Under the pieces are notes generated by a model that saw only the letters and a program-made list of their open reading frames with translations, did no database searches and had not been told where the DNA came from. DNA of 64,000 bases from Wenyingzhuangia fucanilytica (lineage in GTDB: Bacteria; Bacteroidota; Bacteroidia; Flavobacteriales; Flavobacteriaceae), in the NCBI RefSeq assembly GCF_001697185.1, contig NZ_CP014224.1, forward strand, positions 3,084,501 to 3,148,500. The letters run 5' to 3'. This document shows, piece after piece, positions 17,407 through 26,271 of the stretch (position 1 is the first letter of the stretch; each line of letters begins with the position of its first letter). The translations under genes were made by a program, and so were the position numbers.

Positions 17407-17679
17407 AAGTTAAAACCTGCTTTCAGAAGTCTTAAATATGTGTTATCCACTTGCACACTTTATTTGATAAATAGAAAATTGGCAAAAACCTTTGTGCTTA
17501 TCAAATTTTTAAAAAGTTAAGAACCCCAATAAAACAAGTAAGTACAAGGAAAATATTTGTTAAAAACATCCTCATATTTTAAATCATAAACTAGTGTGCT
17601 AAAAAAGTTATGATTCGTTTTTTTACGTTGATAAATTCGTATTTTAGCATCAATCAAATTAACAAAACAGAGAGTCAAA
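17407..17679. other. 273-bp intergenic region before recA
   Basis: It contains a weak inverted repeat TTTGATAA (17463-17470) / TTATCAAA (17498-17505) followed by five T, a possible terminator for the metal-receptor transcript. No exact TAnnTTTG element and no SOS-box-like palindrome was recognised upstream of recA. Confidence 0.4.
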
Positions 17680-18699
17680 ATGGCAAAAGAGACGAACGAA
17701 AAAGATGCAAAATTAAAAGCATTACAGCTTACCTTAGATAAATTAGACAAAACTTATGGTAAAGGGGCCGTAATGAAAATGGGAGATATGGCTGTACAAG
17801 ATGTAGAAGTTATTTCTTCTGGATCTTTAGGTTTGGATTTGGCTTTAGGGGTAGGTGGATATCCTAAAGGACGTATTATTGAAATTTATGGACCTGAATC
17901 TTCGGGTAAAACTACTTTAACTATTCACGCCATTGCAGAAGCACAAAAAGCTGGTGGTATTGCTGCTTTTATTGATGCAGAACATGCTTTTGATCGTTTT
18001 TATGCTGAAAACTTAGGGGTTGATGTTGATAACTTAATTATTTCTCAACCAGATCACGGAGAGCAAGCATTAGAAATTGCAGAAAACTTAATCCGTTCTG
18101 GAGCTATTGATATTGTTGTAATTGACTCCGTTGCTGCCTTAACTCCAAAAAGTGAAATTGAAGGAGAAATGGGAGATTCTAAAATGGGATTACATGCTCG
18201 TTTGATGTCTCAGGCATTACGTAAATTAACAGGAACTATTAGCAAAACAAAGTGTACTGTAATATTTATTAACCAGTTACGTGATAAAATTGGAGTAATG
18301 TTCGGAAATCCTGAAACTACTACTGGAGGTAACGCTTTAAAATTCTACGCTTCTGTACGTGTTGATATTCGTAGAAGAACGCAATTAAAAGACGGAGATA
18401 CTGTAATAGGAAACTCTACCAAAGTTAAAATTGTAAAGAACAAAGTAGCTCCACCATTTCAACAAGCAGAGTTTGACATCATGTATGGTGAAGGAATTTC
18501 TAAAGTTGGAGAAATTTTAGACATTGGAGTAAACTACGGAATTATTAAAAAGAGTGGTTCTTGGTTTAGCTATGGTGAAACTAAATTAGGACAAGGTAGA
18601 GATGCTGTAAAAGGATTGATAAAAGATAATCCTGAATTAGCCGAAGAACTAGAAGCTAAAATTATTGATGCTATTAAAAACCCAGAAGGAGAAGAATAG
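17680..18699 (+). CDS. recA: recombinase RecA
   Basis: A 339-residue RecA, full length for Bacteroidota. Walker [10 protein letters not shown] is at residues 71-79; the MAW-type segment [10 protein letters not shown], the Walker [14 protein letters not shown]1 near [12 protein letters not shown] and L2 [30 protein letters not shown] are all intact. It forms filaments on single-stranded DNA for homologous recombination; the AddAB-like enzymes earlier in the window would supply its substrate. It is transcribed alone: a strong terminator follows, and gldC lies convergently beyond it. Confidence 0.98.
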   Translation: MAKETNEKDAKLKALQLTLDKLDKTYGKGAVMKMGDMAVQDVEVISSGSLGLDLALGVGGYPKGRIIEIYGPESSGKTTLTIHAIAEAQKAGGIAAFIDAEHAFDRFYAENLGVDVDNLIISQPDHGEQALEIAENLIRSGAIDIVVIDSVAALTPKSEIEGEMGDSKMGLHARLMSQALRKLTGTISKTKCTVIFINQLRDKIGVMFGNPETTTGGNALKFYASVRVDIRRRTQLKDGDTVIGNSTKVKIVKNKVAPPFQQAEFDIMYGEGISKVGEILDIGVNYGIIKKSGSWFSYGETKLGQGRDAVKGLIKDNPELAEELEAKIIDAIKNPEGEE

Positions 18700-18711
18700 A
18701 CATCTTTTTAT

Positions 18712-18755
18712 ATCATAAAAAAACCGATAGTAATTGCTATCGGTTTTTTTATGAT
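18712..18755. terminator. bidirectional terminator between recA and gldC
   Basis: Perfect 19-bp stem; the core is AACCGATAG, loop TAATTG, CTATCGGTT, flanked by seven-base A and T tracts. It serves both converging transcripts. Confidence 0.92.
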
Positions 18756-18797
18756 ATTCATTTAAGCTGATTTAAATCTAACTCAAGTTAAATAAAA

Positions 18798-19148
18798 CTA
18801 GTTCTTTTTACTCTTGTCTTCCAACTCTAATTTTTCTGCAAAATATTCACAAAAATCTCTCATCGTTGCAGACATTTTTTCATCATTAGTCGCTCTTTCA
18901 AAAGTATCTGCCATTTGCAATAATGTTTGATGAAAAAACACTTTCATTTCATCAACAGGCATCTTTTTTGTCCACAAAGGCAAGTATAAAGTTTCTTTTT
19001 CTTTACTATCCCAAACAGAAATTAAAGTTGCTTTTGATGCATCTTTGGTAACGCCACCATCTGTTGCAGACCAGTGAATAGTTTCTGGAATTTTATTTTC
19101 ATCAAGCCCTATTTCAAACTCTATTTTTGATTTATGTGCTACTGCCAT
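18798..19148 (-). CDS. gldC: gliding motility protein GldC
   Basis: A 116-residue soluble protein with the GldC pattern KSKIEFEIGLDENKIPETIHWSATDGG at the start and LPLWTKKMPVDEMKVFFHQTLLQMADTFERATND in the middle. In Flavobacterium johnsoniae GldC is a small cytoplasmic protein that supports gliding together with the lipoprotein GldB, encoded next to it. Here gldB lies upstream but a mepB-like gene is inserted between the two. No signal peptide. All three genes run leftwards, and the recA-side hairpin at 18712-18755 ends the transcript. Confidence 0.93.
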   Translation of the reverse strand: MAVAHKSKIEFEIGLDENKIPETIHWSATDGGVTKDASKATLISVWDSKEKETLYLPLWTKKMPVDEMKVFFHQTLLQMADTFERATNDEKMSATMRDFCEYFAEKLELEDKSKKN

Positions 19149-19215
19149 CTTCTTAATTTTTTAGACTGCAAAGATATAGAATTTGTTTTCGATAGCATGA
19201 TGATGAAAATCATTC

Positions 19216-19701
19216 TTAAAACAATTTAGCAAACCTGTTTTGATCAAGGATATTTTTAAGATCATAAAAATACGCGAATTGCCATTTTTGAGTAGCCAAT
19301 GCTTGTTTAGTGTCAACAACATCCCAAGGAGAATATACCCTAAAAGCCCTTTTACCCTCTTTAGTTTTAGTACTAATAATTCCCTTGTGAATGAGCACTG
19401 ATTTTGGAAAAACAAAAACGCCCAATTGATTAGATAACTTTGCATTTACAAGAAAAAAATCAAAAGAATCGTTCTCAAAAAAAGGTTCAATTACCCCACT
19501 ATTATTTCTTTTATAAAAAGTTACAAATTGTCCTTTTTTCTTTGGCGTTATTTTAGAAGTTCTACTAATGATTCGCTTTCCATTTAACAAAAATCTACAG
19601 GCTTTATACTCTTTACTTTCTTTTTCTAATACAAAATCAATAGGTTTTAAATCAACTCCATCATTACTTTTTAAGGTAATTTCATTTAGTAAAACCTCCA
19701 T
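19216..19701 (-). CDS. MepB-like protein
   Basis: A 161-residue protein of the MepB family as far as I can tell: KACRFLLNGKRIISRTSKITPKKKGQFVTFYKRN in the first half and GVFVFPKSVLIHKGI ... GKRAFRVYSPWDVV in the second. The family is named after a gene of the Staphylococcus aureus mepRAB multidrug efflux locus and has no established biochemical role. Its ATG overlaps the gldB stop (TAATG) and gldC follows after 67 bp, so it is embedded in the gldBC operon. No signal peptide or membrane segment. Confidence 0.75.
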   Translation of the reverse strand: MEVLLNEITLKSNDGVDLKPIDFVLEKESKEYKACRFLLNGKRIISRTSKITPKKKGQFVTFYKRNNSGVIEPFFENDSFDFFLVNAKLSNQLGVFVFPKSVLIHKGIISTKTKEGKRAFRVYSPWDVVDTKQALATQKWQFAYFYDLKNILDQNRFAKLF

Positions 19702-20660
19702 TATTTTTTGGGTTTATATCCCGATTGATTTAAAATAGTTTGAGCATCTAAATCAATTAATTCCTGTGGAGATATATGATGTTTGTCCATATAAACCCTA
19801 ACAATTTTTAAACCCATAAACTTTCCTATAGCACCTGGAGAATCTCTATCAATAGAGGTGTAAAATTTAGAAAAAGGAGCCACCTCTAAAAATCGCTGTT
19901 TCAATTTTCCATCATTACTATACAACAACTCATTTTTAATAAAAAAAGCCCAAATTGTAGCCTCATTTACTTCTGCCCAAGCCATTTTTTTTGGTGTATA
20001 TCCTAACTTTATTTCATCGTTTACTTTAGGCAAAAACAAATCTAACAAATACATTTTTTTACCTTCAAAAATCATTTGCCCTAAAAAAGTTCGATCTTGG
20101 TCTACAGGATATTTGATCTCTATAATCTTTTGAGCAATGGCCGAAGTCATATGCTTTGGTGTAAAAGTTTCTGACAAATATTTTGCATAACCTCCATACA
20201 CAAGATGATCTTTCCCTAAAAACATATCTAAAGAAACTAGCAATAAAGAATCAGAATACAAGACTTTATCTTGATAAGAAACTCCCGTAATATCTGTAAC
20301 TACTGTTGGCACAGTAAAATCTTTAAAGTAATATTTAATATGTTTAAACAAAACATCAATCTCTTTTTCTTGTATTTTAAAATCTCCGTAAACTTTTTTC
20401 ACTTCCTTATACAAAAATTGTTGAGCAGTATCTTTCATCCTCTCCAACACCAAATCATTAGGCATTTGCTCAGGAAACATATAGGGGAAATTTGTTTTTA
20501 ACTTTGGTAAATCATTTGGACTTGCTTTAAACAAAGCATCGTGAAATAAAGCAAACTGAGTGTTGGTTTTTACTTTTAAAATTTCTTGCTCTGTTTTACT
20601 AGTTGATGTACAAGCAACTAGAGTTAAGAATATTAAAGATATGCAACACCACTTTTTCAT
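19701..20660 (-). CDS. gldB: gliding motility lipoprotein GldB
   Basis: A 319-residue lipoprotein with N-terminal MKKWCCISLIFLTLVAC; the lipobox Cys is at residue 17. The body matches GldB as I recognise it: NTQFALFHDALFKASPNDLPKLKTNFPYMFP, later YGGYAKYLSETFTPKHMTSAIAQKI and KFMGLKIVRVYMDKH. GldB is required for gliding in F. johnsoniae, though T9SS function also needs other Gld proteins not present here. The gene is divergent from nadE, an arrangement I recall from other flavobacteria. A -7 element lies at 20699-20706. Confidence 0.93.
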   Translation of the reverse strand: MKKWCCISLIFLTLVACTSTSKTEQEILKVKTNTQFALFHDALFKASPNDLPKLKTNFPYMFPEQMPNDLVLERMKDTAQQFLYKEVKKVYGDFKIQEKEIDVLFKHIKYYFKDFTVPTVVTDITGVSYQDKVLYSDSLLLVSLDMFLGKDHLVYGGYAKYLSETFTPKHMTSAIAQKIIEIKYPVDQDRTFLGQMIFEGKKMYLLDLFLPKVNDEIKLGYTPKKMAWAEVNEATIWAFFIKNELLYSNDGKLKQRFLEVAPFSKFYTSIDRDSPGAIGKFMGLKIVRVYMDKHHISPQELIDLDAQTILNQSGYKPKK

Positions 20661-20678
20661 GCTATGATATATTTTGAG

Positions 20679-20686
20679 TAAGTTTG
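20679..20686 (+). promoter_or_regulatory. -7 promoter element of nadE
   Basis: TAAGTTTG matches TAnnTTTG, 33 nt before the nadE ATG. Confidence 0.5.
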
Positions 20687-20698
20687 TAGTAACCTCAA

Positions 20699-20706
20699 CA
20701 AAAATA
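20699..20706 (-). promoter_or_regulatory. -7 promoter element of gldB
   Basis: Minus strand TATTTTTG matches TAnnTTTG, 38 nt before the gldB ATG; the two divergent promoters overlap head to head. Confidence 0.5.
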
Positions 20707-20719
20707 AGAAATAAGCAAC

Positions 20720-21511
20720 ATGGAAACTCAAAAGATCGCAGAACATATTATTGCCTGGCTAAAAGATTATGCTAAAAAAGCAGGTGTAAAAGGATTTGTA
20801 GTAGGTGTATCTGGCGGAATTGATTCAGCCGTAACCTCTACTTTATGTGCCAAAACAGGACTACCAACTGTTTGTGTAGAAATGCCTATACACCAACATC
20901 CAGATCAAGTTAACAGAGCTCAAGAACATATTGCACAATTATCAAAACGTTTTAGCAATGTTTCTAGTCAACGCGTGGATTTAACCGAAAGTTTTGAAAC
21001 TTTTAAAAAAGCCGTCCCTACTACAGATAACGAAGCTATTCTTAATTTAACCTTAGCCAATACTAGGGCTAGAATTAGAATGACAACCTTATACTACATT
21101 GCAGGATTACACAGTAGTTTAGTTGCAGGTACAGGAAATAAAGTAGAAGATTTTGGTGTTGGTTTCTACACAAAATACGGAGATGGTGGTGTTGATGTAA
21201 GCCCTATTGCTGATTTAATGAAAAGTGATGTTTTTGCTTTAGGTAAATATTTAAAAGTTCCAACAGCCATACAAACTGCTGCTCCAACCGATGGGTTGTT
21301 TGGTGATAGCCGTACCGATGAAGATCAATTAGGAGCTAGTTATGATGAACTTGAATGGGCCATGAAACAACAAGCTGCAGGAAAAACAGCATACAACTTT
21401 ACTGATAGAGAAAAAGAAGTATTTATTATTTACAGTAAATTAAATACAGCTAATCAGCATAAAATGCAACCAATTCCTGTTTGTGAAATTCCAAAAGAAT
21501 GGAAATCTTAA
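20720..21511 (+). CDS. nadE: NAD(+) synthase, ammonia-dependent type
   Basis: A 263-residue NadE without a glutaminase domain, so it uses ammonia to convert deamido-NAD to NAD. The PP-loop SGGIDSA is at residues 31-37; NTRARIRMTTLYYIA, GTGNKVEDFGVGFYTKYGDGGVDVSPIADL and the P2-like loop TDGLFGDSRTDEDQLG are all intact. It is divergent from gldB and followed by a strong terminator. With nadK at 61617 the window carries two steps of NAD/NADP supply. Confidence 0.96.
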   Translation: METQKIAEHIIAWLKDYAKKAGVKGFVVGVSGGIDSAVTSTLCAKTGLPTVCVEMPIHQHPDQVNRAQEHIAQLSKRFSNVSSQRVDLTESFETFKKAVPTTDNEAILNLTLANTRARIRMTTLYYIAGLHSSLVAGTGNKVEDFGVGFYTKYGDGGVDVSPIADLMKSDVFALGKYLKVPTAIQTAAPTDGLFGDSRTDEDQLGASYDELEWAMKQQAAGKTAYNFTDREKEVFIIYSKLNTANQHKMQPIPVCEIPKEWKS

Positions 21512-21534
21512 ACATTACAATTCTATACTCACAC

Positions 21535-21567
21535 AAGCCTCTTTATAAAAATAAAGAGGCTTTTTTA
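21535..21567 (+). terminator. intrinsic terminator after nadE
   Basis: AAGCCTCTTTAT, loop AAAA, ATAAAGAGGCTT, then TTTTTA. Confidence 0.9.
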
Positions 21568-21633
21568 TTTTCTCATTAAACCTTTATCATGTATTTAAGT
21601 CCAAAAATCATCAACCAATGACTTAAAAAAATC

Positions 21634-22515
21634 ATGACAATCAATATCTTATCTAAAAAAGCTCTAAACATCCTGTTTATATTCATTAGCAGCTATGGAA
21701 TTGCCCAACAAAAATTTGAAGGAACAGCTCATTACATTTCTAAAACAGATGTAGACATGAGTAATTTTTCGCGTCCTGACATGAGCGAAGATCAAAAAAA
21801 GAGGATGGCAGAACGCATGAAAAGTATGTTCGAAAAAACATATGTTTTAGATTTTAACAAAACAGAATCTATTTTTAAAGCCGAAGAAAAGTTAGCTGCC
21901 CCTACTCAACAAGGAGGAAATGGTGGTCCCGGTGGTCGATTTGGATCTGTAATTTCTGGTGCAGTAGATGGTGATAAATACAAAAACACAGAAACCAAAG
22001 AGCTTTTAATTTCTAACGAATTATTAGGTAAAAAGTTTTTAGTGAATGATGAGCTTCCAAAATTAGATTGGAAAACAACAGGAGAAGTAAAACAAATTGG
22101 TCAATACATGTGTTTTAAAGCAACTGCAGTAAAAACATGGACAGACTTTGATATATCTAACTTTAGAAGACCTCCAGGTAAAGAGGAAGAACCTAAAGAA
22201 GAAAAAAAGGAAGAAAAACAAATAGAAACTTTAGTAACAGCTTGGTACACCTTACAGATTCCTGTTAGCCAAGGCCCAGGTAACTATTGGGGACTTCCTG
22301 GTTTAATTTTAGAAATTCACGAGGACAATACCATTATTTTATGTTCTAAAATTGTTTTAAACGCAAAAGACAAAACAAGCATAAAAAAACCTACAAAAGG
22401 AAAAAAAGTAACACTTAAAGAATACAATGAAATTGCTACTGAAAAGTTTCAAGAAATGAGAGAAAACTTTAGGTCTAGAAGAGGTGGAGATAATAACAGA
22501 GGAGGAAGAAGATAA
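21634..22515 (+). CDS. GLPGLI family exported protein
   Basis: A 293-residue secreted or outer-membrane-associated protein: signal sequence ALNILFIFISSYGIAQQ, then KFEGTAHYISK. The family motif appears as YWGLPGLILEIHED near residue 225. The C-terminus is a basic Gly/Arg tail (RSRRGGDNNRGGRR), and a Gly-rich loop (QQGGNGGPGGRFGS) interrupts the middle. GLPGLI proteins are typical of Bacteroidota and sit next to TonB-receptor-like genes; their function is not known. Here the stop overlaps the ATG of the receptor gene (TAATG), so the pair is translationally coupled. Confidence 0.88.
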   Translation: MTINILSKKALNILFIFISSYGIAQQKFEGTAHYISKTDVDMSNFSRPDMSEDQKKRMAERMKSMFEKTYVLDFNKTESIFKAEEKLAAPTQQGGNGGPGGRFGSVISGAVDGDKYKNTETKELLISNELLGKKFLVNDELPKLDWKTTGEVKQIGQYMCFKATAVKTWTDFDISNFRRPPGKEEEPKEEKKEEKQIETLVTAWYTLQIPVSQGPGNYWGLPGLILEIHEDNTIILCSKIVLNAKDKTSIKKPTKGKKVTLKEYNEIATEKFQEMRENFRSRRGGDNNRGGRR

Positions 22516-25202
22516 TGAAACTAAAATTAATTGCATTTTTTGCACTAGTAACCTCAGTTGCTTTTAGTCAAGTAAAAGTAGAAGGAATTGTAAAAGACAG
22601 TATTGGAAATCCTATAGAATTAGCCAATGTAGTAGCCATTAACCAAGAAACCAAACTAATGGATTCTTATAGCATGACAGACAATGAAGGACATTACAAA
22701 CTAAACCTTAATAGTAACAGTACCTATACACTACAAGCTAGTTATATTGGTATGAAAACTATAGAAGCAACTCTTAAAACCCTAAAAGAAGATTTATACC
22801 AAAACTTTAATTTAAACAGTGATACTAATTTAGATGAAGTAGAACTGGTTTACGAAATGCCCGTAGTAATTAAGGGAGATTCATTAATATACAATGCAGA
22901 TTCTTTTAGAGCCAAAACCGATAGAAAACTAGGAGATGTACTAAACAAATTACCTGGAGTAGAAGTAAACGATGATGGTGAAATTGAAGTAGATGGGGTA
23001 ACCGTTAGAAAGGTAATGGTAGAAGGAAAAGATTTTTTTGATGGGGACTCTAAGCTAGCCACACAAAATATTCCTGCAGATGCCTTAGACAAAATAGAGG
23101 TATTAAAAAATTACGATGAAGTTAGCCAACTAAAGTCTGTTAGAAATAATGAGGAAAGTATCGCTATCAACATAAGATTAAAAGAAGGAAAAAAGAATTT
23201 TTGGTTTGGAGAAATTACAGCAGGTGCTGGACCCGATGATCGTTATATTGTTCATCCTAAATTATTTTACTACAGTCCTAAATACAGTATAAATATTATT
23301 ACAGACTACAACAACATTGGTGATGTTCCTTTTACAAGACAAGATTATTTTAAATTTTCTGGAGGTGTAAGAGGTTCTAATAGAGATAGTGGAACTAGTT
23401 TTAATGTAGCCTCATCAGACATTGGTTTTTTAACCATGCAAAACAACAGAGCAAATTCCATAGAATCTAAATTTGGAGCTGTTAACTTTAATTATGCTCC
23501 TAAAAAAACATGGGACTTAAGTGGATTTGCCATCTATTCTGGTAACAAAACAGATATGTTACAAAATAGTACTAAAACCTACTCTTCTGAAAACAATATA
23601 GATGAATCAACTACAAGTGACACACGCCAAAAAGCAGATTTAGGATTGTTTAAATTTAGTTCAAAATATATTCCAAACAGCAACCATCATTTAGATTATG
23701 ATGTGTTTGGTAGGGTTTCTAAACAAACAGAAATTAAAGATTTTTATTCTTCTGTTTTAGGTAATATAGATGAAAATCAAAGTCAAAACCCTTATAGCAT
23801 TAATCAGAATTTAAATTACTACTACACCTTAAACCCATCAAATATCTTTGCTTTTGAATTGCAATATCTAGCACAAGACGAGGATCCATTTTACAACGCT
23901 ATTTTAGAGAAAACCAATGAGTTTAAATTTTCTGACGAATTAAACTTAGACGAAACACAAAGCAGCTACAATATTGCGCAAGACAAAAGAATTAAAACCA
24001 ACAAATTAGATACTAAAGTTGATTATTGGTATGTTTTAAATGATAAAAGCAATATTAATTTTAGTATAGGTCTTCTTAATAGTACTCAACGTTTTAGCTC
24101 AGAAATTTATCAAATTTTAGACAACGGAGATAATTATAAACTAAACAATGATGATGGTTACAATACCTATAACCAAATCACGTATAATTTTAGCGATGCA
24201 TATTTAGCTGCACAATACACTTTAAAAACAGGAATGTTTACGTTTAGACCTGGGTTTTCGGCACACACCTATTACACCAAAAATAGTCAGTTTGGTAAAA
24301 TTGTAGAAGATAGTTTTGTAAGATTACTACCTAAATTTAACACCACTATGGAGTTAAAGAAAACAGAAACCTTAACATTTAATTATGCCATCAATAATAC
24401 TTTTACCGATGTAAATAAATTAGCAGAAGGGTTTGTATTTAATAATTACAACTCTATTTTTAGAGGTAACAGTGAGTTAGAAAATTCACTAGCTCACAAC
24501 TTAAATTTAAACTACAGAAGTTTTAATCAATTTAATTATACTAACATTTTTGCTAGATTAAGTTATTCTAAGCGTATTAATCAAATTAGAAATAAAGCAG
24601 AATTTATAGACAATTCTAACAATCAAATCTCTGTGCCTTTTAACTCAAATTTTGAAGATGAAACTGTTGGTTTAAATGGTAGGTTTGAGAAAACCATTAA
24701 CAAAATAAAAACCTCTTTAGGAGCTAACTACTCTTATTCAAAATTCAACCAACTTATTAATAATCAACAAAGAGTAAACGAATCTTTTACTCAAAGTTAC
24801 AGAACCCAAATAAACACTAATTTTAAAACGGCTCCAAATGTATCTGTTGGTTACAACCTAAGCATAAATGATTATAATCAAGGATCTGGAAATACTAAAT
24901 ATTACACCCATAGTCCATACGTAAATTTAAATACCTATTTCTTAAAAGGATTTATTTTTAACACGGAATATTCATACTTTAACTATAGAAATAACGAAAG
25001 AACTTTAAATAACTATACTTTTTTTGATGCTAGTTTAGCATATCAAAAAGAAGACAGCAAGTGGGAATATAAGTTAACAGCAACCAACTTATTAAACACT
25101 AAATCTTTAAACAGAGACAATATTAACACCTTATATACTAACACCACTGAATACTTTATTCAGCCTAGATATATTGTATTAAGTCTTAAATACAATTTAT
25201 AA
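22515..25202 (+). CDS. TonB-dependent receptor-like outer-membrane protein with CarboxypepD plug
   Basis: An 895-residue outer-membrane protein. Signal peptide MKLKLIAFFALVTSVAFSQ; a CarboxypepD-regulatory-like domain (about 20-105; VEGIVKDSIGNPIELANVV); a plug (about 110-230; LGDVLNKLPGVEVNDDGEIEVDGV, PADALDKIEVLKNYDEV); then a long Tyr/Asn-rich barrel ending YIVLSLKYNL. It lacks a classical TonB box that I can identify. It is coupled to the GLPGLI gene, and such pairs presumably act together at the outer membrane; the substrate is unknown. Confidence 0.85.
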   Translation: MKLKLIAFFALVTSVAFSQVKVEGIVKDSIGNPIELANVVAINQETKLMDSYSMTDNEGHYKLNLNSNSTYTLQASYIGMKTIEATLKTLKEDLYQNFNLNSDTNLDEVELVYEMPVVIKGDSLIYNADSFRAKTDRKLGDVLNKLPGVEVNDDGEIEVDGVTVRKVMVEGKDFFDGDSKLATQNIPADALDKIEVLKNYDEVSQLKSVRNNEESIAINIRLKEGKKNFWFGEITAGAGPDDRYIVHPKLFYYSPKYSINIITDYNNIGDVPFTRQDYFKFSGGVRGSNRDSGTSFNVASSDIGFLTMQNNRANSIESKFGAVNFNYAPKKTWDLSGFAIYSGNKTDMLQNSTKTYSSENNIDESTTSDTRQKADLGLFKFSSKYIPNSNHHLDYDVFGRVSKQTEIKDFYSSVLGNIDENQSQNPYSINQNLNYYYTLNPSNIFAFELQYLAQDEDPFYNAILEKTNEFKFSDELNLDETQSSYNIAQDKRIKTNKLDTKVDYWYVLNDKSNINFSIGLLNSTQRFSSEIYQILDNGDNYKLNNDDGYNTYNQITYNFSDAYLAAQYTLKTGMFTFRPGFSAHTYYTKNSQFGKIVEDSFVRLLPKFNTTMELKKTETLTFNYAINNTFTDVNKLAEGFVFNNYNSIFRGNSELENSLAHNLNLNYRSFNQFNYTNIFARLSYSKRINQIRNKAEFIDNSNNQISVPFNSNFEDETVGLNGRFEKTINKIKTSLGANYSYSKFNQLINNQQRVNESFTQSYRTQINTNFKTAPNVSVGYNLSINDYNQGSGNTKYYTHSPYVNLNTYFLKGFIFNTEYSYFNYRNNERTLNNYTFFDASLAYQKEDSKWEYKLTATNLLNTKSLNRDNINTLYTNTTEYFIQPRYIVLSLKYNL

Positions 25203-25259
25203 AGTAGTCATTTATAACTAATAAAACTAGATTTAACCTTTCTTTCGTTCACTATTTGA

Positions 25260-25289
25260 TATCTTTGCATTCTATTGAATAATCAATAG
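25260..25289 (+). promoter_or_regulatory. promoter and 5' hairpin of the cold-shock gene
   Basis: TATCTTTG at 25260-25267 is a -7 match. Immediately after the predicted start site CTATTGA-ATAA-TCAATAG (25272-25289) forms a perfect 7-bp stem with a 4-nt loop, placed at the very 5' end of the mRNA. Confidence 0.5.
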
Positions 25290-25308
25290 ACAACATTAAA
25301 TACAACTT

Positions 25309-25749
25309 ATGGCGGATAGCTTTGAAAAAAAAGAAAGAGAAAAGAAAAAAGCAAAAAAACGTAAAGAAAAAGCGCTTCGTAAAGAGCAGTTAAGGGAATC
25401 TGGAGAAAAAACTGCAGAATTCATGTACATGGGAGCTGACGGACAATTAACTACCGAAAAACCAGACCCTACACATGTTAAAGAAGAAATATCTTTAAGC
25501 GACATCCACATAAGCACTCCTAAAAAAGAAGATTTAGAACAAGAAGACCCTGTTAAAATAGGAATTGTAAATCACTTTAATAGCGATAAAGGATACGGAT
25601 TTATTGACCAAAAAGAAACTGGAGAAAGTTTTTTTGTACACGTTAATAATATCGAAGGAGTTATTAAAGAAGGAAATAAAGTTTCTTTTGAAACAGAAAA
25701 AGGACCTAAAGGTCTTGTTGCTGTAAAAGTTAAATTATTTGTTGCTTAG
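25309..25749 (+). CDS. cold-shock domain protein with lysine-rich N-terminal extension
   Basis: A 146-residue protein. Residues 1-30 are a charged Lys/Glu/Arg helix (KKEREKKKAKKRKEKALRK), residues 31-80 are acidic linker, and residues 82-146 are a cold-shock domain with RNP1 KGYGFI at 94-99 and RNP2 FFVHV at 108-112. Classical CspA proteins are about 70 residues and consist of this domain only. It probably binds single-stranded RNA, with the basic helix adding affinity. It is transcribed alone, with a hairpin at the start of its leader and a bidirectional terminator shared with ssrA. Confidence 0.9.
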   Translation: MADSFEKKEREKKKAKKRKEKALRKEQLRESGEKTAEFMYMGADGQLTTEKPDPTHVKEEISLSDIHISTPKKEDLEQEDPVKIGIVNHFNSDKGYGFIDQKETGESFFVHVNNIEGVIKEGNKVSFETEKGPKGLVAVKVKLFVA

Positions 25750-25766
25750 TAACTAAGTATCGACAT

Positions 25767-25804
25767 AAAAAAACCCTTACTGAAAATTTAGTAAGGGTTT
25801 TTTG
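25767..25804. terminator. bidirectional terminator between the cold-shock gene and ssrA
   Basis: AAAAAACCCTTACT and AGTAAGGGTTTTTT with an 8-nt loop; ends the cold-shock mRNA rightwards and the tmRNA leftwards. Confidence 0.88.
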
Positions 25805-25808
25805 TTTG

Positions 25809-26205
25809 TGGAGACGCCGAGAATCGAACTCGGGTCCAAACGAGCAATCGCGTAGCTTTCTACATGCTTAGTTTTTATCAAATTGTCGGCAAAAAGCTAG
25901 TCAAAAACAACTTACTCTAAGCTTAACTTATTGAGTTTCGGAAAAGCAGCTAAGTAATACTTTTCCTATCTAGACTTTTACGACATCTCTAAATTGCACG
26001 CGGTCTATCAGCGCTGGCATGAGATGCATAGCTTGTTCACCTTGTGAACCTAGGCCTTATCGTACTATTAATTCGGATAATTAGGCAGCCATGGCGAAAG
26101 ATTCTTCACCGTTTATTGTTTTGGAACCTCGATTTACGAGAATGAGCTCCATCTCTCGGCATGCTTACTAGTTAATTGACCTCGCTGTCAAAACCAGTCG
26201 TCCCC
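25809..26205 (-). ncRNA. ssrA: transfer-messenger RNA (tmRNA)
   Basis: The minus strand starts GGGGACGACTGGTTTTGACA and ends in a T-arm (GGGTTCGATTCTCGG-like, seen as CCCGAGTTCGATTCTCGG) and CGTCTCCA. The 5' GGGGACG pairs with the 3' CGTCTCC as the acceptor stem with one G-U pair. CCA is not encoded. The tag reading frame runs from 26110 to 26081: GGT GAA GAA TCT TTC GCC ATG GCT GCC TAA, giving GEESFAMAA. A Gly resume codon and an AMAA end fit Bacteroidota; I recall GEESYAMAA from Cytophaga. Total length is about 397 nt. It rescues stalled ribosomes together with SmpB and tags nascent chains for proteolysis. Confidence 0.96.
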
Positions 26206-26224
26206 ATATTGTCAAAGAAGTTTG

Positions 26225-26232
26225 CAAAGTTA
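26225..26232 (-). promoter_or_regulatory. -7 promoter element of ssrA
   Basis: Minus strand TAACTTTG matches TAnnTTTG, about 20 nt before the mature tmRNA 5' end, leaving a short leader for RNase P to remove. Confidence 0.6.
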
Positions 26233-26271
26233 TATATTTATACGCACAAAACACATACCAATATATAATTA

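Noticed and set aside
17517-17750. Minus-strand open frame across the recA start
   Set aside because: Overlaps recA and has no plausible signal or domain.
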